DNA of 64,000 nucleotides from Allolobophora icterica (GCA_963556255.1 OY744617.1:23040808-23104807), one strand, 5' to 3'; shown: positions 11,117 to 22,979, counted from the first letter of the stretch. Translations and numbers: made by a program. Notes: generated by a model not told the origin, from the sequence alone.

Positions 11117-12835
11117 TGAGAACAATGGAAACAACAATCAAGGTAATAAGAGCTTTTAAAATCAGAGTTGTAAATCATATTGAAAACAATAAAAACAGAC
11201 CAGAAACCAAATCATCAAGCATTTCTATCAAGCCTGTCATAAGCCTAAATTAATTTGTATGTAAGCATGTAGCCTAAACACTTAATACAGCACCTATTTC
11301 TGCATCTCAAAGTTTGCACGGAAGAAATCAAATATGTCACATAAAGTCAGACCTCTCAGGAGAAAACATTTCCCTCCTTTGCCCAGATCAACAGTTTGCA
11401 CCACGATGAAACACGGCTTTGCACAATCACGCACTAGTCACTCAGATTCAACGGTGTAGTGAAGCAGTCAGTATAAGTCTTATGTCTTATCAATATTAAT
11501 AAACTGTACACAGTCCCTGGTGATAACTATATAGAAATATGATAATTCGATGTTCCGAGTTGCACCGGCGGCAGTTTCCTGATAAGCCTCTCAGAAATAT
11601 ATGGCATAAATCAGAAGCCGTCAGATTGATTAGTCATGGAAACCCAGAAGAGCGGTAAAGACGGCACACACTTCAAGAAGCGTTGATACTGCTAGGGGGG
11701 GGGGGGATGGACAGCTTTTCCGAGAACAGCGATTTAATCGGATACATCAGTTCAACCCACGTTGATGAAATTCTTATGAACATGAAGCTTGGAGAAGGAA
11801 GGCAATTATGACATGATTTTGATGATGATAATAATCACAATCTTTACATGGCATCTTTTGTAATAATGACAACGTAGATGATAGTGATAGAGTGAAAATG
11901 ATGAATAAAACGATGACGAAAACGATAATCGTTATAACAAATAACACTGACATCTAGATAGCCTAAACATTTAATTTCTTTCCTTTGGAGACTTTGAAAT
12001 GGTGTTTCAGTCTTTATGGCCAACAGGCATAAAGCCGATTCTGAGCTTTCCTGTTCAATTCGATTTACTGAATTGTTTATTGAAACACAACACAACAGAC
12101 AAATCAAAATATGACAGATTCGCCTATAGCATTTCAAGTGCTGGTGTCAAAAGGACAATCCAAAAGGGTCAAAAGTCCCGCTACAGCCTGGATTACCCTC
12201 TCACATAAACAGTTTACAGGCGCCCAGTTCAACATAAAACCTCACATAATTTCAAACATCATTTTAAATCATATTCAAAGAATCTAAGCAGTGTAGTGCA
12301 TGGTAAAACAGTAACAAACCATGCAAACAATTACATCTGTGAGGACAGTAAGTAGCATTTCATTCCTTGCCAACTAGAATGATATTTTAAAATTCTCTTG
12401 GATTTCCATTTATAAAATTCTATCAGCTGCATGTCTAAGTACACCAAGATTCATTCATCTGCTCACTTATTCATTTGTTCAGGTATTTATATAGCCCTAA
12501 AGAGATTTCGATGGAAGGGCATCCAGGCTAGCTCTGTGAAAGAGGATTGTTTTCAAGTGTTGATAATAGGTTCTCACAGCAGCAGCATCCATGGCCAGAA
12601 GATTAGGGACAGAGGATGTTGCATCTCTACACCTTGATCTTTTCTCTTCTTGCATCTCGGTGCCAAAGGCATCTGCATAAACTTATCTCAAGTACCGGAG
12701 GAAAAAAGAAGTCTTATTTAGACTTCCTTCTCAATGCCACCGATTCAAAAAGCAAACCGGATTTCTGGATATATGGGTCAAATATGCACCTTTGGTCACT
12801 TTTGCTCAACTGAGTCTTCGTTTAGGTTCTAAGAC
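11117..12835. other. Unique sequence, nothing recognised apart from a short dispersed repeat
   Basis: 11217-11278 resembles 9772-9835 (shared TAAGCCTAAA and AATTT-GTATGTA blocks). A G10 run lies at 11696-11706. No ORF longer than 97 codons, and none with a recognisable motif. Confidence 0.45.
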
Positions 12836-13050
12836 TATCATCGTCAGGAATATCATCATCGTCATCGTCATCATCATCATCGTCAATCATCATCGTCATC
12901 ACCATCGTCATCATCATCATCATCATCATCGTCATCATTGTCAATCATCATCGTCGTCGTCGTCGTCGTCGTCGTCATCATCATCATCATCATCATCATC
13001 AGTTCAGACACCAGCAATCTGGTTGCCATGGGTGGAAAAACTTATCTGCA
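12836..13050 (-). repeat. (ATC)n microsatellite with a family F-like edge
   Basis: (ATC)n with GTC and GTCAA interruptions to about 13002, then CAGTTCAGACACC and GGTTGCCATGGGTGG, which resemble the reverse complement of the family F body. The family assignment is weaker than at 7609 and 9405. Confidence 0.6.
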
Positions 13051-13228
13051 TGCCTTTCGATCATTGGTCAAATCTGGGACATTCTTCGTGTCTTTTAGTA
13101 TCCTTGCCTGTATTGTTTATCCAGCATATCGGCATTATCGGAAAAGGCAACTCACCTGGAATGACCTTAGGACCAACCAACAGTTCTACATCTTCCTCTT
13201 CTGTTACATTAGACTACCCCTTGACAGG

Positions 13229-13489
13229 GGAGTGCTCGATAGTGTAGTGGTTAACACTCTGGACTGTCAATTGATGTCCGGGGGTGCAAACCCCCACCAC
13301 GGCAGAAATTTGGTTGAGATTTCTGTTCCACCTGCACCCCTAGCCAACTCAGCTATAACCGTACACTGTCTGTGGGAAGATGTGCCGGCAATGGAGAGGA
13401 CTGGCCACCCGCCTTCATATGCCGAGGCTAAGAAAATGAAGTACCCATGGCTGCCTCAGGCCTAGCTTAAGGGACTGCTCTCTTCTTCT
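13229..13489 (+). mobile_element. SINE-A copy 4
   Basis: Nearly complete: head GTGCTCGATAGTGTAGTGG, anticodon-like ACTGTCAAT, box B-like GGTGCAAACCCCC, body and 3' end GGGACTGCTCTCTTCTTC. It has internal losses around TAATGAG and the ACTTCATA block. No clear target duplication. Confidence 0.85.
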
Positions 13490-13934
13490 GTGTCAGTCTA
13501 ATAGAAACTGTGGCTGTGGCTGTTTCCATGGAATAATAATTACTTTGCTTATCTAGGCCACGTCAAGTTCCGGATGCAGGTCGGGTTAGAGGTCATCAGA
13601 AAGCATCAAAAAGGGCCAACTGGCAGCCCGTGCAATCAGAGAAGCAATTGGTTGATTGGGGGATAATGAAGAAAGCGAAATAAGGTCTGCTTTGATGTGG
13701 AGAGGTGCAGGTGGAGAGAGAGCACTGATTCCGTGCAACACGAATTCCAGGGAGACAAGTAAATTACTCAGCTGCCAATGTAGTAGGTCAAGTGATGAGC
13801 CGAGATTATCTGAGAAGCTGCTACCACGGGGGATGGAGGTGTGTGGGGGGGGGTGTGGCTCTGGTATATCACTCCAACATCAGACAGACTCTGAAGTAAC
13901 GAGTTCTACTGGCACTCCCAGGCAGCAATCCAGG
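13490..13934. other. Unique sequence, nothing recognised
   Basis: A frame of 99 codons at 13656-13955 lacks motifs and overlaps a LINE tail, so it is not called. Confidence 0.45.
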
Positions 13935-14290
13935 GAGTATTGTAATTGTAATTAGTAACTTCTATTGCGCCAGTGTCTAATGCACAAGGCATGAAGCAAT
14001 GGCGCACCAAAACCAATCCGTAATCAAGTCAATATCCAGAAGATCAGTCCGTAAGACAGAAAGGCAGCCTATGATGGATATACAGTTTGAAAGAGGTAAG
14101 TTTTTAAAGTTGAGAACAAAATGACACAAGCGACTGAGCAGATCACACAGACACAGGGAGAGAGTTCCAAAAAGTAGGTCCAGCTACCGAAAAAGCTCGT
14201 TCACCAAGAACAATGTTGATTTAGGTATGACCAGGCAAAGATAATCAGATGACCTCATTGAATAACGATAAGTCTGGGGCATCAGGTATC
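13935..14290 (-). mobile_element. LINE-E 3' fragment (L2/CR1-like), reverse orientation
   Basis: The minus strand encodes GERAFSVAGPTFWNSLPVSV, the FSV-GP-WNSLP block typical of the extreme C-terminus of L2/CR1-type LINE ORFs. It is followed by decayed sequence and the 3' tail CACTGGCGCAATAGAAGTTA / CTAATTACAATTACAAT. Stops and frameshifts make it a dead copy. Matching tails occur at 14470 (plus), 50270 (minus) and 58462 (minus). Confidence 0.7.
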
Positions 14291-14469
14291 ACACAATATC
14301 ATGTATCACACAGTATCATGGTTGGTCTCAAGACAAACCAAAGACCTAGCCAAAGGAGTGCCTAACCTAACCTGAAAATTCCATTACGGCCATAACTGCT
14401 ATTACCATTATTTAAAAAAATTTGAGCTGCACACAAAGAAATACAGAATCTGACTGCTTCTGGTCCACC

Positions 14470-14520
14470 ATCTTGTGCATTACACACTGGCACAACAGAA
14501 GTTATAAATTATAATTACAA
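14470..14520 (+). mobile_element. LINE-E 3' tail, plus orientation
   Basis: CATCTTGTGCATTACACACT followed by GGCACAACAGAAGTTATAAA and an (ATTAC)-like end. It matches the LINE-E tail of 13935-14290 but on the opposite strand, so the two tails face outward around a 0.58-kb interval. A different LINE fragment starts immediately at 14521. Confidence 0.6.
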
Positions 14521-15165
14521 TTGAAACGCCTCGGCATCAATCCTTTTGTTAAATTTCTGGGTATTCACATTGACCAACACATCAACTGGTCTGTCCATAT
14601 TGCTCAAATTGCAAATAAAATTTCTAAATCCGTTGGGATTATCACACGCATTTCCTCACTCATTCCCTCAAAAATTCTGTTAAATCTTTATTATTCACTT
14701 GTATACCCTTACCTCTCTTATGGCAATTTAGTCTGGGCAGCAAACTACAAGTCAAACTTACAACGTCTTGTAGTCCTCCAAAAGCGCATTATTCGAGTCA
14801 TTACTAGATCCCCAAGGAATTCCCATACCTTCCAATTATTCCAGTCCATGGGCTTATTGACCATTGCCAGTATAACATCTTATCAAATCTGCGATTTCAT
14901 GCACCGCTATACCTTCAATTCACTACCCAATGCATTTTTAAACTTTTTCACAAGTACTTTGGATATTCATCCCTACCCTACTAGGAATAAATCCAACACT
15001 TACCAGATTGAATTTGCACGTACTAACATACGGAAATTCTCAATAACCTATCTAGGACCAAAACTATGGAATAGTCTCCCCTCTGATTTACGACACATTC
15101 CAAGTTACTATGTTTTTAAAAAAAGCCTTCGTTCACACCTACTTATTAGACAGATTGCCCAGTGA
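14521..15165 (+). CDS. LINE ORF2 C-terminal part, 5'-truncated
   Basis: An intact frame of about 214 codons whose 5' end is the truncation point rather than a real start. It begins in the end of the reverse transcriptase domain (KFLGIHIDQHINWSVHI, motif E region). It continues through the conserved C-terminal region of L2/CR1/jockey-like elements: KISKSVGIITRISSLIP, LYYSLVYPYLSYGNLVW, LQKRIIRVIT, a HPYPTRNK block, and GPKLWNSLPSDLRHIP before the stop. No in-frame stop or frameshift is seen, so the insertion is probably young. The protein fragment alone cannot have polymerase activity because the catalytic YADD part is missing. Clade assignment from these motifs is approximate. Confidence 0.8.
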   Translation: MKRLGINPFVKFLGIHIDQHINWSVHIAQIANKISKSVGIITRISSLIPSKILLNLYYSLVYPYLSYGNLVWAANYKSNLQRLVVLQKRIIRVITRSPRNSHTFQLFQSMGLLTIASITSYQICDFMHRYTFNSLPNAFLNFFTSTLDIHPYPTRNKSNTYQIEFARTNIRKFSITYLGPKLWNSLPSDLRHIPSYYVFKKSLRSHLLIRQIAQ

Positions 15166-15585
15166 CAGCCTGCTGCGACCCCCTCCCATCTGATTTAGTT
15201 TACTTTGTTGTTTTTTTTGTTGTTGTTTTTTTTGTTGTTTTTCCTTTTTCCTTTTTTTTGCCACTAAGTCTTACTATTCTGTTAACTAGTTGCCCACCTT
15301 TTGCAAATTCGTTGTCTCTAAATAGGTCTCAAAGGCTCATGTGTACATGGCCGTTGTCGAGTTTTGTTAAGTAAATGGGGGGGCCCTTACTAGCGGGACC
15401 CTGGTCCTTTTAGGGCTTCCTATTGACCACTCACAGCATGATATAGCCTTCTAAACCCATGAATATCTTAATGTTTCAAACCTTTTCAGCATCATAGTGG
15501 CTATTTAAATTATATTTTCTTGTATATTGTCACGTTTGCTTTGTGGATCAATAAACTGATTGATTGATTGATTGATTGATTGATA
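14521..15585 (+). mobile_element. 5'-truncated L2/CR1-like LINE with (TGAT)n tail
   Basis: Includes the ORF2 remnant to 15165 and a 3' UTR: a T-rich stretch, GGGGGGGCCCTTACTAGCGG and CCTGGTCCTTTTAGGGC, then TTTGTGGATCAATAAACTG. The end is (TGAT)n at about 15555-15583. The CCC...GGG pairing in the 3' UTR suggests a stem, and a (TGAT)n tail is common for this LINE group. Target duplication not identified. Confidence 0.8.
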
Positions 15586-16439
15586 CCTGCTTCAGTTTGT
15601 TATCGTGAAGCACATCAATCCTTAGTTTCTGTTTTTAAGAGTTCAGCACAGTCCACACTAAAACAGAGAACGTTGACTGAAGAAGCCCCGGCACAGGTGC
15701 TGAATATGTCTACACATGTGCCCTGTTAACTGCTAATGCGGGGCCTCTGCACAGACTACTGTTAACGGATACATGAAAAGCAGAGCCTAGGAAATATTAC
15801 CCATTGACAAGTCTTTGATCATCGGTCTGGCCGGCCATCATCTAAACATCATTTTCAATACACGTCCAATAAATCAGATCCATTCACAAGCGGCTTCCCA
15901 CTCCATCCGATCCGTTTACCCATTCGAACCCGTATACAAACATACAAGTCCCCCCAACCCGACCACACGCCCCCTCCGACCAGCCTAGTTTAAAACAAGG
16001 CCCGCATAATAGCCATAAACTTATTAGGCACGCCACGTACACCTCACAACTGGACCGCATAATAATTATTGACCAAAAATGCCGACATATGGGCGACATA
16101 CGGTAATATACCACTGTAACATACACATGCTTTTGTGTCAGTGCAACGCAGTGCCCTGTGAAGTCCTTTGTTTTCTTGGTATATTTTTTTTATAGTTTTT
16201 CTGTATTTTATGTTTCCTGCCACGGATGTCACTTGATGAGGAAACGGTCTGTGGGAAGAATGCCAGTGGCTGAATCCCAGACAAAGCACCACACAGACAC
16301 GATATGATGCCAACAGAAATAAAGGAAGATGAACAACTAACTGCTCTGGATACGAATTATACACAACAACAGCAGCAACAACAACAACTACTACTACTAC
16401 AAAACACGACTCAGACTAACATAAGAAAAGCCTTACGTC
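15586..16439. other. Unique sequence, nothing recognised
   Basis: Overlapping minus-strand frames of 80-106 codons (15884-16364) have no motif. Confidence 0.45.
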
Positions 16440-16595
16440 TGACAAGTGATCAAGAAGAATGGAGATCATTCAGTCACATCCACTGCTGGAAAATGGGTGG
16501 CTTCAGCAACGGATATGATGAAGACAATGAAGATGATGATGCTGATGATGACGATGATGATGATGATGATGATGATGAAGTTGATGGTGATGATG
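16440..16595 (+). repeat. Family F-like copy with (GAT)n tail
   Basis: GAATGGAGATCATTCAGTCA, then CTGGAAAATGGGTGGCTTCA and (GATGAT)n from about 16515 to 16590. The order and tail match family F, though the body is diverged. Confidence 0.5.
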
Positions 16596-17227
16596 ATGTT
16601 CATTAACAGACTTTACCATGAAGAGTGCAGAGGGCACTGTAGAAACATCCTATTACATTTGCATACACATGTACACATTTACACACACAAACACATACAT
16701 ACAGTTCACACATATGCACATACAGTACGTAAAAGTATATGTTTTTAAGGCAACATTTCAATGCTGTTAGTTGGCTGACTGAATGTTTTACAAACAAAGT
16801 TGAAATCTATTTACTTTGCAACTCTTAGTATATCCACTGACAGTTGACATTGTACAGCACCCTAGAAGTAGCCTGCTGCTGCTGGCAATGCCATATAAAT
16901 TGTCCTAATTACAACTTACAATCATAAACGAAGTGTACATGCATTTACTAATTAATCACACAGGAACCAAAGACAATTGACGAATGTGAAGGAACAAACA
17001 AATGATGTAATTAAAAGTGATAGCTTCCATTTCCAAGCTACACCACGGTCTGACATCTCCTCATCTGTTTATGTTGCCTTAATCAGGAACATCAAACAAT
17101 TCAACGCACAAAAGAAACAATCCTGACTCTGGGAAAACATCACCTGGTCCTGATAAAAAAAGTACCCACCATAAGTTTTGTTTCTTCCAAGAATACTTTG
17201 AAGGAAAAGCGAATGTTGCAAATGCAG
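16596..17227. other. Unique AT-rich sequence
   Basis: A minor (ACAC) stretch at 16660-16720. No gene recognised. Confidence 0.45.
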
Positions 17228-17250
17228 AAACACACACAAACACACACGCA

Positions 17251-17299
<49 letters not shown>

Positions 17300-17304
17300 A
17301 CACT
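17228..17304. repeat. (CA)n / (CGCA)n microsatellite
   Basis: CA repeats with an internal (CGCA)n block at about 17245-17270. Confidence 0.93.
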
Positions 17305-18189
17305 AGTATGCCACAACTCTACAACAACGTATTTCTAGTGCATCACATACACACCAAAGAGGCCTTCAATAGATTCCTGCATTTAGAACTCTTTGCTACA
17401 CCCTCTATAGTGACCAACTCAGCTTTACACAGTCACCTGGGAGGCCAATTCCAACAAAGACGGCTTATTAAGCCTGCTCTTAAACACCCTAGTTCCAGAG
17501 ATTTCTAGGAGGAACACAGGTAGGGAGGTCCAAGTGGATCGGTTCAAGTTATACATGACCGTACACATATTTCTTGAATTACTATTTTTACACATTTTAT
17601 TAAGCATCACTATCAAACGATCAAGCATCAGTCAAATGTGCAGAGCAATTGAGAGTTCAAGAATTGTCAGCATAAGCATTACTGTCAAATACTCCTCAGT
17701 TACAGTCAAATAAATTCAAAGGTATAAGTTGTTACAGAGAAAACTGGAACTTCCTTATAAAGCATACAAGCACTGTTACAGGTTAAAGTGCATCATCAGA
17801 ATAATGGTCTTACACTTATAAGATCACGTAGACTCGTAGAGCAAAGAGGCCAGATAATCCGAGAGCCTCCATGTTTAGGCCTACTTAATTGACCTGGTTT
17901 CAGTAGGAAGTTGTTGTGCAAATATAATTAGGAAGGAAATCTCATTGTGAGTCATTAATGGATGTATCTGGTGAGGTTTTCTTTCATCAACACAAATTAG
18001 AAAATCGGTGATTCACAGAAAGACAGTCAGTGTACATTGGGCAACATTTGATGCAACACGTATGTGTATCTACAGTCATTCTCTGACACATCCAGCAACA
18101 CACAAACAAACAAGCACACATCCACAAGCATAAACAACAAACACATCTGGCCATTGGCCAATCACAGTTAAATGATGATGGTCAGCTTC
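17305..18189. other. Unique sequence, nothing recognised
   Basis: No reading frame with recognisable similarity and no clear repeat. Confidence 0.4.
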
Positions 18190-18402
18190 ATGTTTGTGTA
18201 TCTGTATGTGTATGTGTGTATGTTTGTGTATCTGTATGCATGAGTGTGTGTATGTTTGTGTATCTGCATCCATGTGTGTGTGTTTGTGTGTGTGTGAGTG
18301 CATGTGTGTGTGTTTGTGTGTGTGAGTGTGTCACTGTGTGTGTGTGTGTCTGTGTGTCACTGTGTGTGTGTGTGTGTGTGTGTGTATGTCACTGTGTGTA
18401 GG
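18190..18402. repeat. (TG)n-rich complex microsatellite
   Basis: GTGTATCTGTATG and GTGTGTGTTTG units alternate with TGTCACTGTGTG units. Cys/Val-rich frames here are artefacts. Confidence 0.93.
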
Positions 18403-18797
18403 GTAGTGTTGTAGTGCTTGCACGTAGTCACTTATAGGTCAGGATTCATTATCATGTACAGCTTAGCGTCTGGAGTCAAAACAGATTAGAGGAGTGAAAT
18501 GGCTTACATTACTAGGCAACATGATTTATGAGTTTCCTAAAGAGAAAGACAGACCGACTGTTAATACGCTGCTGCCACCGTAGACCACCACCACCACCAC
18601 CACCGTGGGGAATGCCTTGTTCCACCCACTCACCCACCCACAGCACATCCACTACATCTTGGTCAAGTCCAACGCTTCTGCTGACACCTGCACAGTCATC
18701 AAATCTGTTTGCCCGCTGTTCCATCTTCTTGAAAATCGGCCGATTGCCAAGGCAATTCACGACCTCTTTCAGGATTATCAGTGCATCCTGTGAGGAT

Positions 18798-19101
18798 TGG
18801 GTGCGTGATAGTGTAGTGGTTAGCGTGCTGGACTGTGAACTGAGAGGTCAGAGATTCAAATCCCTGCAAGGAATAACATTTTTCTTTGAGATTTCTGGGC
18901 CGCCTGCGCCCCCCTAGCCAACTCAGCTATAATGAGTATACTGACCACACACACTGTCAGTGGGAAGATGAGACGGTGAGGAAGAGGACTTGCTGCCTGC
19001 CCTTATATGCCGAGGCTAAGCAAAATGAAGTTGCCAACACTTCACACCCATGGCTGTGCCACTGTGTCCCAGGGTTAGCTTAAGGGACTGCTCTTCTTCT
19101 C
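18798..19101 (+). mobile_element. SINE-A copy 5
   Basis: Full-length family member: TGGGTGCGTGATAGTGTAGT head, CTGTGAACTGAG in the anticodon region, GAGATTCAAATCCC box B-like, the complete body, and GGGACTGCTCTTCTTCTC at the 3' end. An extra GTGTCCC block occurs before the 3' end. Confidence 0.85.
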
Positions 19102-19103
19102 TT

Positions 19104-19349
19104 ACGAGGGTAGCCTAGTGGTTAGGGTTTCAGAGTGTCAACTCAGAGGTTGGGGAAGGGTCCTAATTTCCACCAAGGCAGCAAGATGCTTTCTTATCCA
19201 CTGACACCTTCTAGCCAGCTCAACTATCAAATGAGTAGACTGTGAGTAGAGGCCTCATATGTTAGGGCTGACAAAATTAAGTTGATAGTTCCCCTTATGT
19301 ACCCATGGCTACTTCTAAGGTTCAGCTTTGGGGAGGGACTGAGCTTTAT
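19104..19349 (+). mobile_element. SINE-A copy 6, strongly diverged
   Basis: Directly abuts copy 5. It has GTAGCCTAGTGGTTAGGG as a box A-like head, GTGTCAACTC in the anticodon region, and diverged body landmarks (CCAAGGCAGCAAGATG, TAGCCAGCTCAACTATC, CTCATATGTTAGGGCTGAC, TACCCATGGCTACTTC). It may be an older subfamily or a tandem insertion next to copy 5. Confidence 0.6.
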
Positions 19350-19402
19350 CTCTGTGTCAATTGAGACACTACGTTTAAAGGGAAGGTCTCCATGTTGTTC
19401 AA

Positions 19403-19449
<47 letters not shown>

Positions 19450-19450
19450 A
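19403..19450. repeat. (GCT)n microsatellite
   Basis: About 16 uninterrupted GCT units. The plus frame would read poly-Ala, but there is no supporting coding context. Confidence 0.95.
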
Positions 19451-19939
19451 TATTCCTTCTTCAACCAATAGATCAATCATCCCAAGCACTGACGAGTCTC
19501 GGAGGATGCTCCGAGGATGCTCGTATAAATATGTTCCATAAAAAAGTCTTCCAATGTATAGTAACCTTATCTCAATTTCTCAGCACCACACAAACACTGT
19601 GCACGGCATGATAAAGAAAAGGCAGAAGGTTTAGGAAGGTTAACCAGGTAACTGTACTGTAACTATTCCACCACACCATACCTGTCATTATCTTCTTTAA
19701 TGTCACCACGGTAAAACTTGAAACTTCTTTGTTTTAACTTGCCTACCCAACGTAGCCTGACTTCTGATTTACCTCACCTGATGAATTTCAATCAAGCATC
19801 TCAAATTATTACTTCGGCTTTTGATTGAAGTTTCATTAGAAACAATGACCATTGATTGATGACTGCTTGCCTCATAATAGCAGTGCTATATAAATCATTA
19901 GATAAGATGATTAGATAGATTATACTGCATTAACTAATT

Positions 19940-20110
19940 ATCTAGTTAAATCAATTATGCAAAATGCACTGCTCAGCCTCTCTTTGCCTCTTCTCCGCAA
20001 GCGATTGAAGACCATTCTGTTCGAATGTGGCTTCATAATGTTAGGTCGGGAGAGCCTCTTATGAGTCTCTCTTGAAGTGGCGCTATATAAATTTGCAATC
20101 ACAATTACAA
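19940..20110 (+). mobile_element. LINE 3'-end remnant with GTGGCGCTATATAAAT tail
   Basis: Encodes LPLLRKRLKTILFECGF then a stop. This resembles the Lys-Thr-x-Leu-Phe-x-x-x-Phe C-terminus of L2-like LINE ORFs. It is followed by TGAAGTGGCGCTATATAAAT and an (ACAATTACAATT) tail. Only the last few tens of codons are recognisable. Confidence 0.5.
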
Positions 20111-20498
20111 TTAACAGAATGGCCCATATGAACTGATCTCTTTGATTTATTAGCCGCAGAACACAGAACAACAAGAAACAAGCTTTTAGGACAGGAAGAC
20201 AAACTGGCAGAGAAAAGCGTTCGCAGTCAGCTAACATCTCATTCATCTGAGTAAATCAATTCTTTCTTGCAGTTTCACACTTTCTCAGCGCAGTCCAAAG
20301 CTATTCTGCAGGTTTTTTAACAACAGAATGGGTGGCACTGACAGGCAGTGACAGCCAAGCCTTGCTGTAAACTCCCACAGCAATTGCTATTGCATGTTTT
20401 GTACCTGGAGACTGCTAAGTATTCACGAACCAGGGATAGCTTAATCTATAACTAATACTTCGCACAACTGTACAATTACATAAATTTTAAAGCTATAA

Positions 20499-20507
20499 CA
20501 ACAACAA

Positions 20508-20544
<37 letters not shown>

Positions 20545-20560
20545 AATAATAATAACAATG
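20499..20560. repeat. (CAA)n/(AAT)n microsatellite
   Basis: AACAACAAC units passing into AATAATAAT. Confidence 0.93.
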
Positions 20561-21397
20561 CAGCTTTACAATACACAAGTTTAAAGCTAAATCTAGGTCA
20601 TCCACAATGAATAATAATTAATAAATATCAACAGATTTTCAATAAGCTAAGGATTAAAGATGGGCAAAAGCATGTCAGCTGAACTTCATTTAAAGCACTT
20701 AAACCAGCTGCCTGTTACAATAGTAAGAACACAGCGCAGTCAAGTAAACTCTTACTCTTAGGGAGGCACCAGTTTCCAAGACTAGAGACAGAAATCTTGG
20801 AGCCAAGCCCAGAAAATACAGCACTGTTTCTTCCTGGCTCATCAACAACAGCATAAGGATTTAAAAACACTTTTACAAAGCACTCCCTATTATCAACACA
20901 AGCCCTTGGATTCATTGCAAGCAAGCCTTTCATTCAACATTATATGCATTCCCCTTTCAGTCACATAGTAAGCCTATGTCTCATTTAGACCAGAACAGAC
21001 TGAGGAAGACAAACCCTTAGGCCATATAACAATATAGTAATAATAACTGCAGCCCAGTTGGCAGATGCATGTCCCTGACGTGGTTGCTACTGCTGCAGGA
21101 GCCACATATATACATAGAGCCACAATGAAGCCATCAACCTCACTGTTTATCATCTGACCAACAGCCACAGCCATTATGGAGCACAGCTGACCAGTAGAGA
21201 GAGAGGACTGGGACAGTAGTACAGCCATTCAAATCAATTCTCCTGTCAAGTTAACACAGGGTACGGACATGCACCACATGTCTAATGCAGCGCCACTTAC
21301 ATCTTTATTGACTTACAGAGCAATTACGTCAACAGCAGGAAAGCCAATGCCAACAAGTGCATTTTAAACCAGCAGCTAAACAGTCCAGTTGCACATC
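20561..21397. other. Unique sequence with one unassigned open stretch
   Basis: A minus-strand frame at 20715-20933 (72 codons, containing FLNPYAVVDEPGRN) is open, but no family is recognised. No start context or splice site supports it. Confidence 0.35.
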
Positions 21398-21442
21398 TGT
21401 CTGTCTGTCTGTCTTGTCTGTCTGTCTGTCTGTCTGTCTGTG
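21398..21442. repeat. (TGTC)n microsatellite
   Basis: About 11 TGTC units with one TTGTC slip. Confidence 0.93.
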
Positions 21443-21887
21443 TCAGACTCTGTCTCTGTCTCTCTCTCAACCACACACACCCACATCTACATCAAGCAGA
21501 GTTTTTGCAGGCAGTGTGGTCTAATTAAGCATTACTAATATACTCTGAACCATTGTAACACCCAAGTATAATTAACTGTCATTCTTAACATAATCTTGTT
21601 TACTCTTAAATTGGAAAATAGCGTCCAAACAAAAATCTAGCTTACTATTTAGGCTTATCCATTAGAACATATTACCCTTTTCCTAATTATTACTTTCTTC
21701 AAAACACCACATTATTACTTTACATTATCACTCTACATTGTCTGCACATATTACTTTCTTCAAAACACCACATAACTTTAAGTTGTCTTATTTATTTTCT
21801 TTTTATAATTTTCTTTTTCTTTTATTCATTTTCCTATTTCTTATTTTCTAACTCATTTGTGAGAAACAACAGACAGTCACTTCCTAC
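21443..21887. other. Probable intron start of the 22-kb minus-strand gene
   Basis: AT-rich. The minus-strand reading frame of the adjacent exon stays open for 17 more codons past the splice donor and then meets a stop at 21836-21834, consistent with intron sequence. A 19-bp block, ATTACTTTCTTCAAAACAC, occurs twice (about 21688 and 21750). Confidence 0.4.
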
Positions 21888-22634
21888 CTTGTCACTTTTG
21901 AACTTCTTAATTGGCGTCTGAATCACGTCTTCCACCTTCGCAACGAATTCATACGGATCAGGCAAACTCTGCACAGTCTGGCTGGGAATTTCATGTGGCA
22001 GTTGGCTTTTCGATTCTGCTTTACGCGGCGAGTCTTCTGTATCAGTCTTAATCCCGGAATAACCTGGTTTTCTTGTCTCAGTGTTTTTCTCTTCAGCGGC
22101 TGCATCCTTGTCATAAGCAGTAATCCGTAGACTTTTTGCTTTTGGAGTCTCACAGCTACTAATTACGGGAACAACTGCACAAATAGAAGCGGCACGCTTT
22201 CGACTGGTCTTTTCCGGCGGACAGATTTTTCCGTTTTTAGGTTTATCCTTTGGGCTGGTAACCTGCGCTGTTTTGTTATGATTATCTGAATCCGGTTTTG
22301 ATTTGTTACCCTTCGTGACCTCATAATCCGTTCCATTTTGAATTTTTGTCTGTCGAATTGACTTAGCGTTTCGCTTTCTTTTCTGCGGTCTCTCTTCCGG
22401 TTCTTTCAATATCGTTTCCTCTGCGACGGTTTCCTCCGTCTGCGTTGGAACAAAGTCAGCGACCGGCTCACGATTGTCCTGTTTGGTCTTTCGACTTTTT
22501 ATGTTGCCATTCTTATCTTCTGCGGCAGCCTTACACCTAAGCTCGGACGACGTCTTTTGAGTCGGGTTTTTACGCTTGATTTTCATCTTTAATCCGGTTT
22601 CAACGGTTGCCTGGTGCTCGACCATTTCTGCCAT
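21888..22634 (-). CDS. Coding first exon of a basic, probably nuclear protein
   Basis: The start is ATG at 22634 (context GAAAATGGC, purine at -3, G at +4). The frame is open upstream to a TTG at 22667, but that codon is not a credible eukaryotic start. Residues begin MAEMVEHQATVETGLKMKIK and are rich in Lys, Arg, Ser, Thr and Glu, with NLS-like clusters such as RPQKRKRNAKSIRQ and SRKRAAS. No globular fold is apparent. After codon 260 minus the 11 upstream codons (249 residues), the sequence AAG|GTAGGAAGTG forms a splice donor at phase 0. The last residues are PIKKFKSDK. The layout (short basic N-terminal exon, PDPYEF then KKFKSDK before the donor) vaguely recalls scribbler/ZNF608-609-type regulators, but I cannot verify this and assign no symbol. 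Downstream exons should lie at lower coordinates or outside the window. Confidence 0.65.
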
Positions 22635-22979
22635 TTTCAGAAAAAGCGACCAAGCAACAAGAGGCAATCACGCGACAAACACGACCCGCTCCAGTGTCTG
22701 GCGATGTGACCAATCCTCCGATGATGATGATGATGAAGGCACGATTTCACAATATACATAAATGCCTCCAGGGGAAGATGAAGAAGAAGGAGAAGAATCG
22801 ATGATTCAGGAAACTCGAACCAAGTACTGAGGAAAAGTGACGATGACGACGACAGTAGATTCTCGGCACCGAGGACGATCTGTCAATCGACAAAAATAAA
22901 TAACTTGCATATATATTCTTAACGGTAATGGATATTGATTGGCGAACATTTGACCAGGCAGCATTCAAAGCAAATTGCT

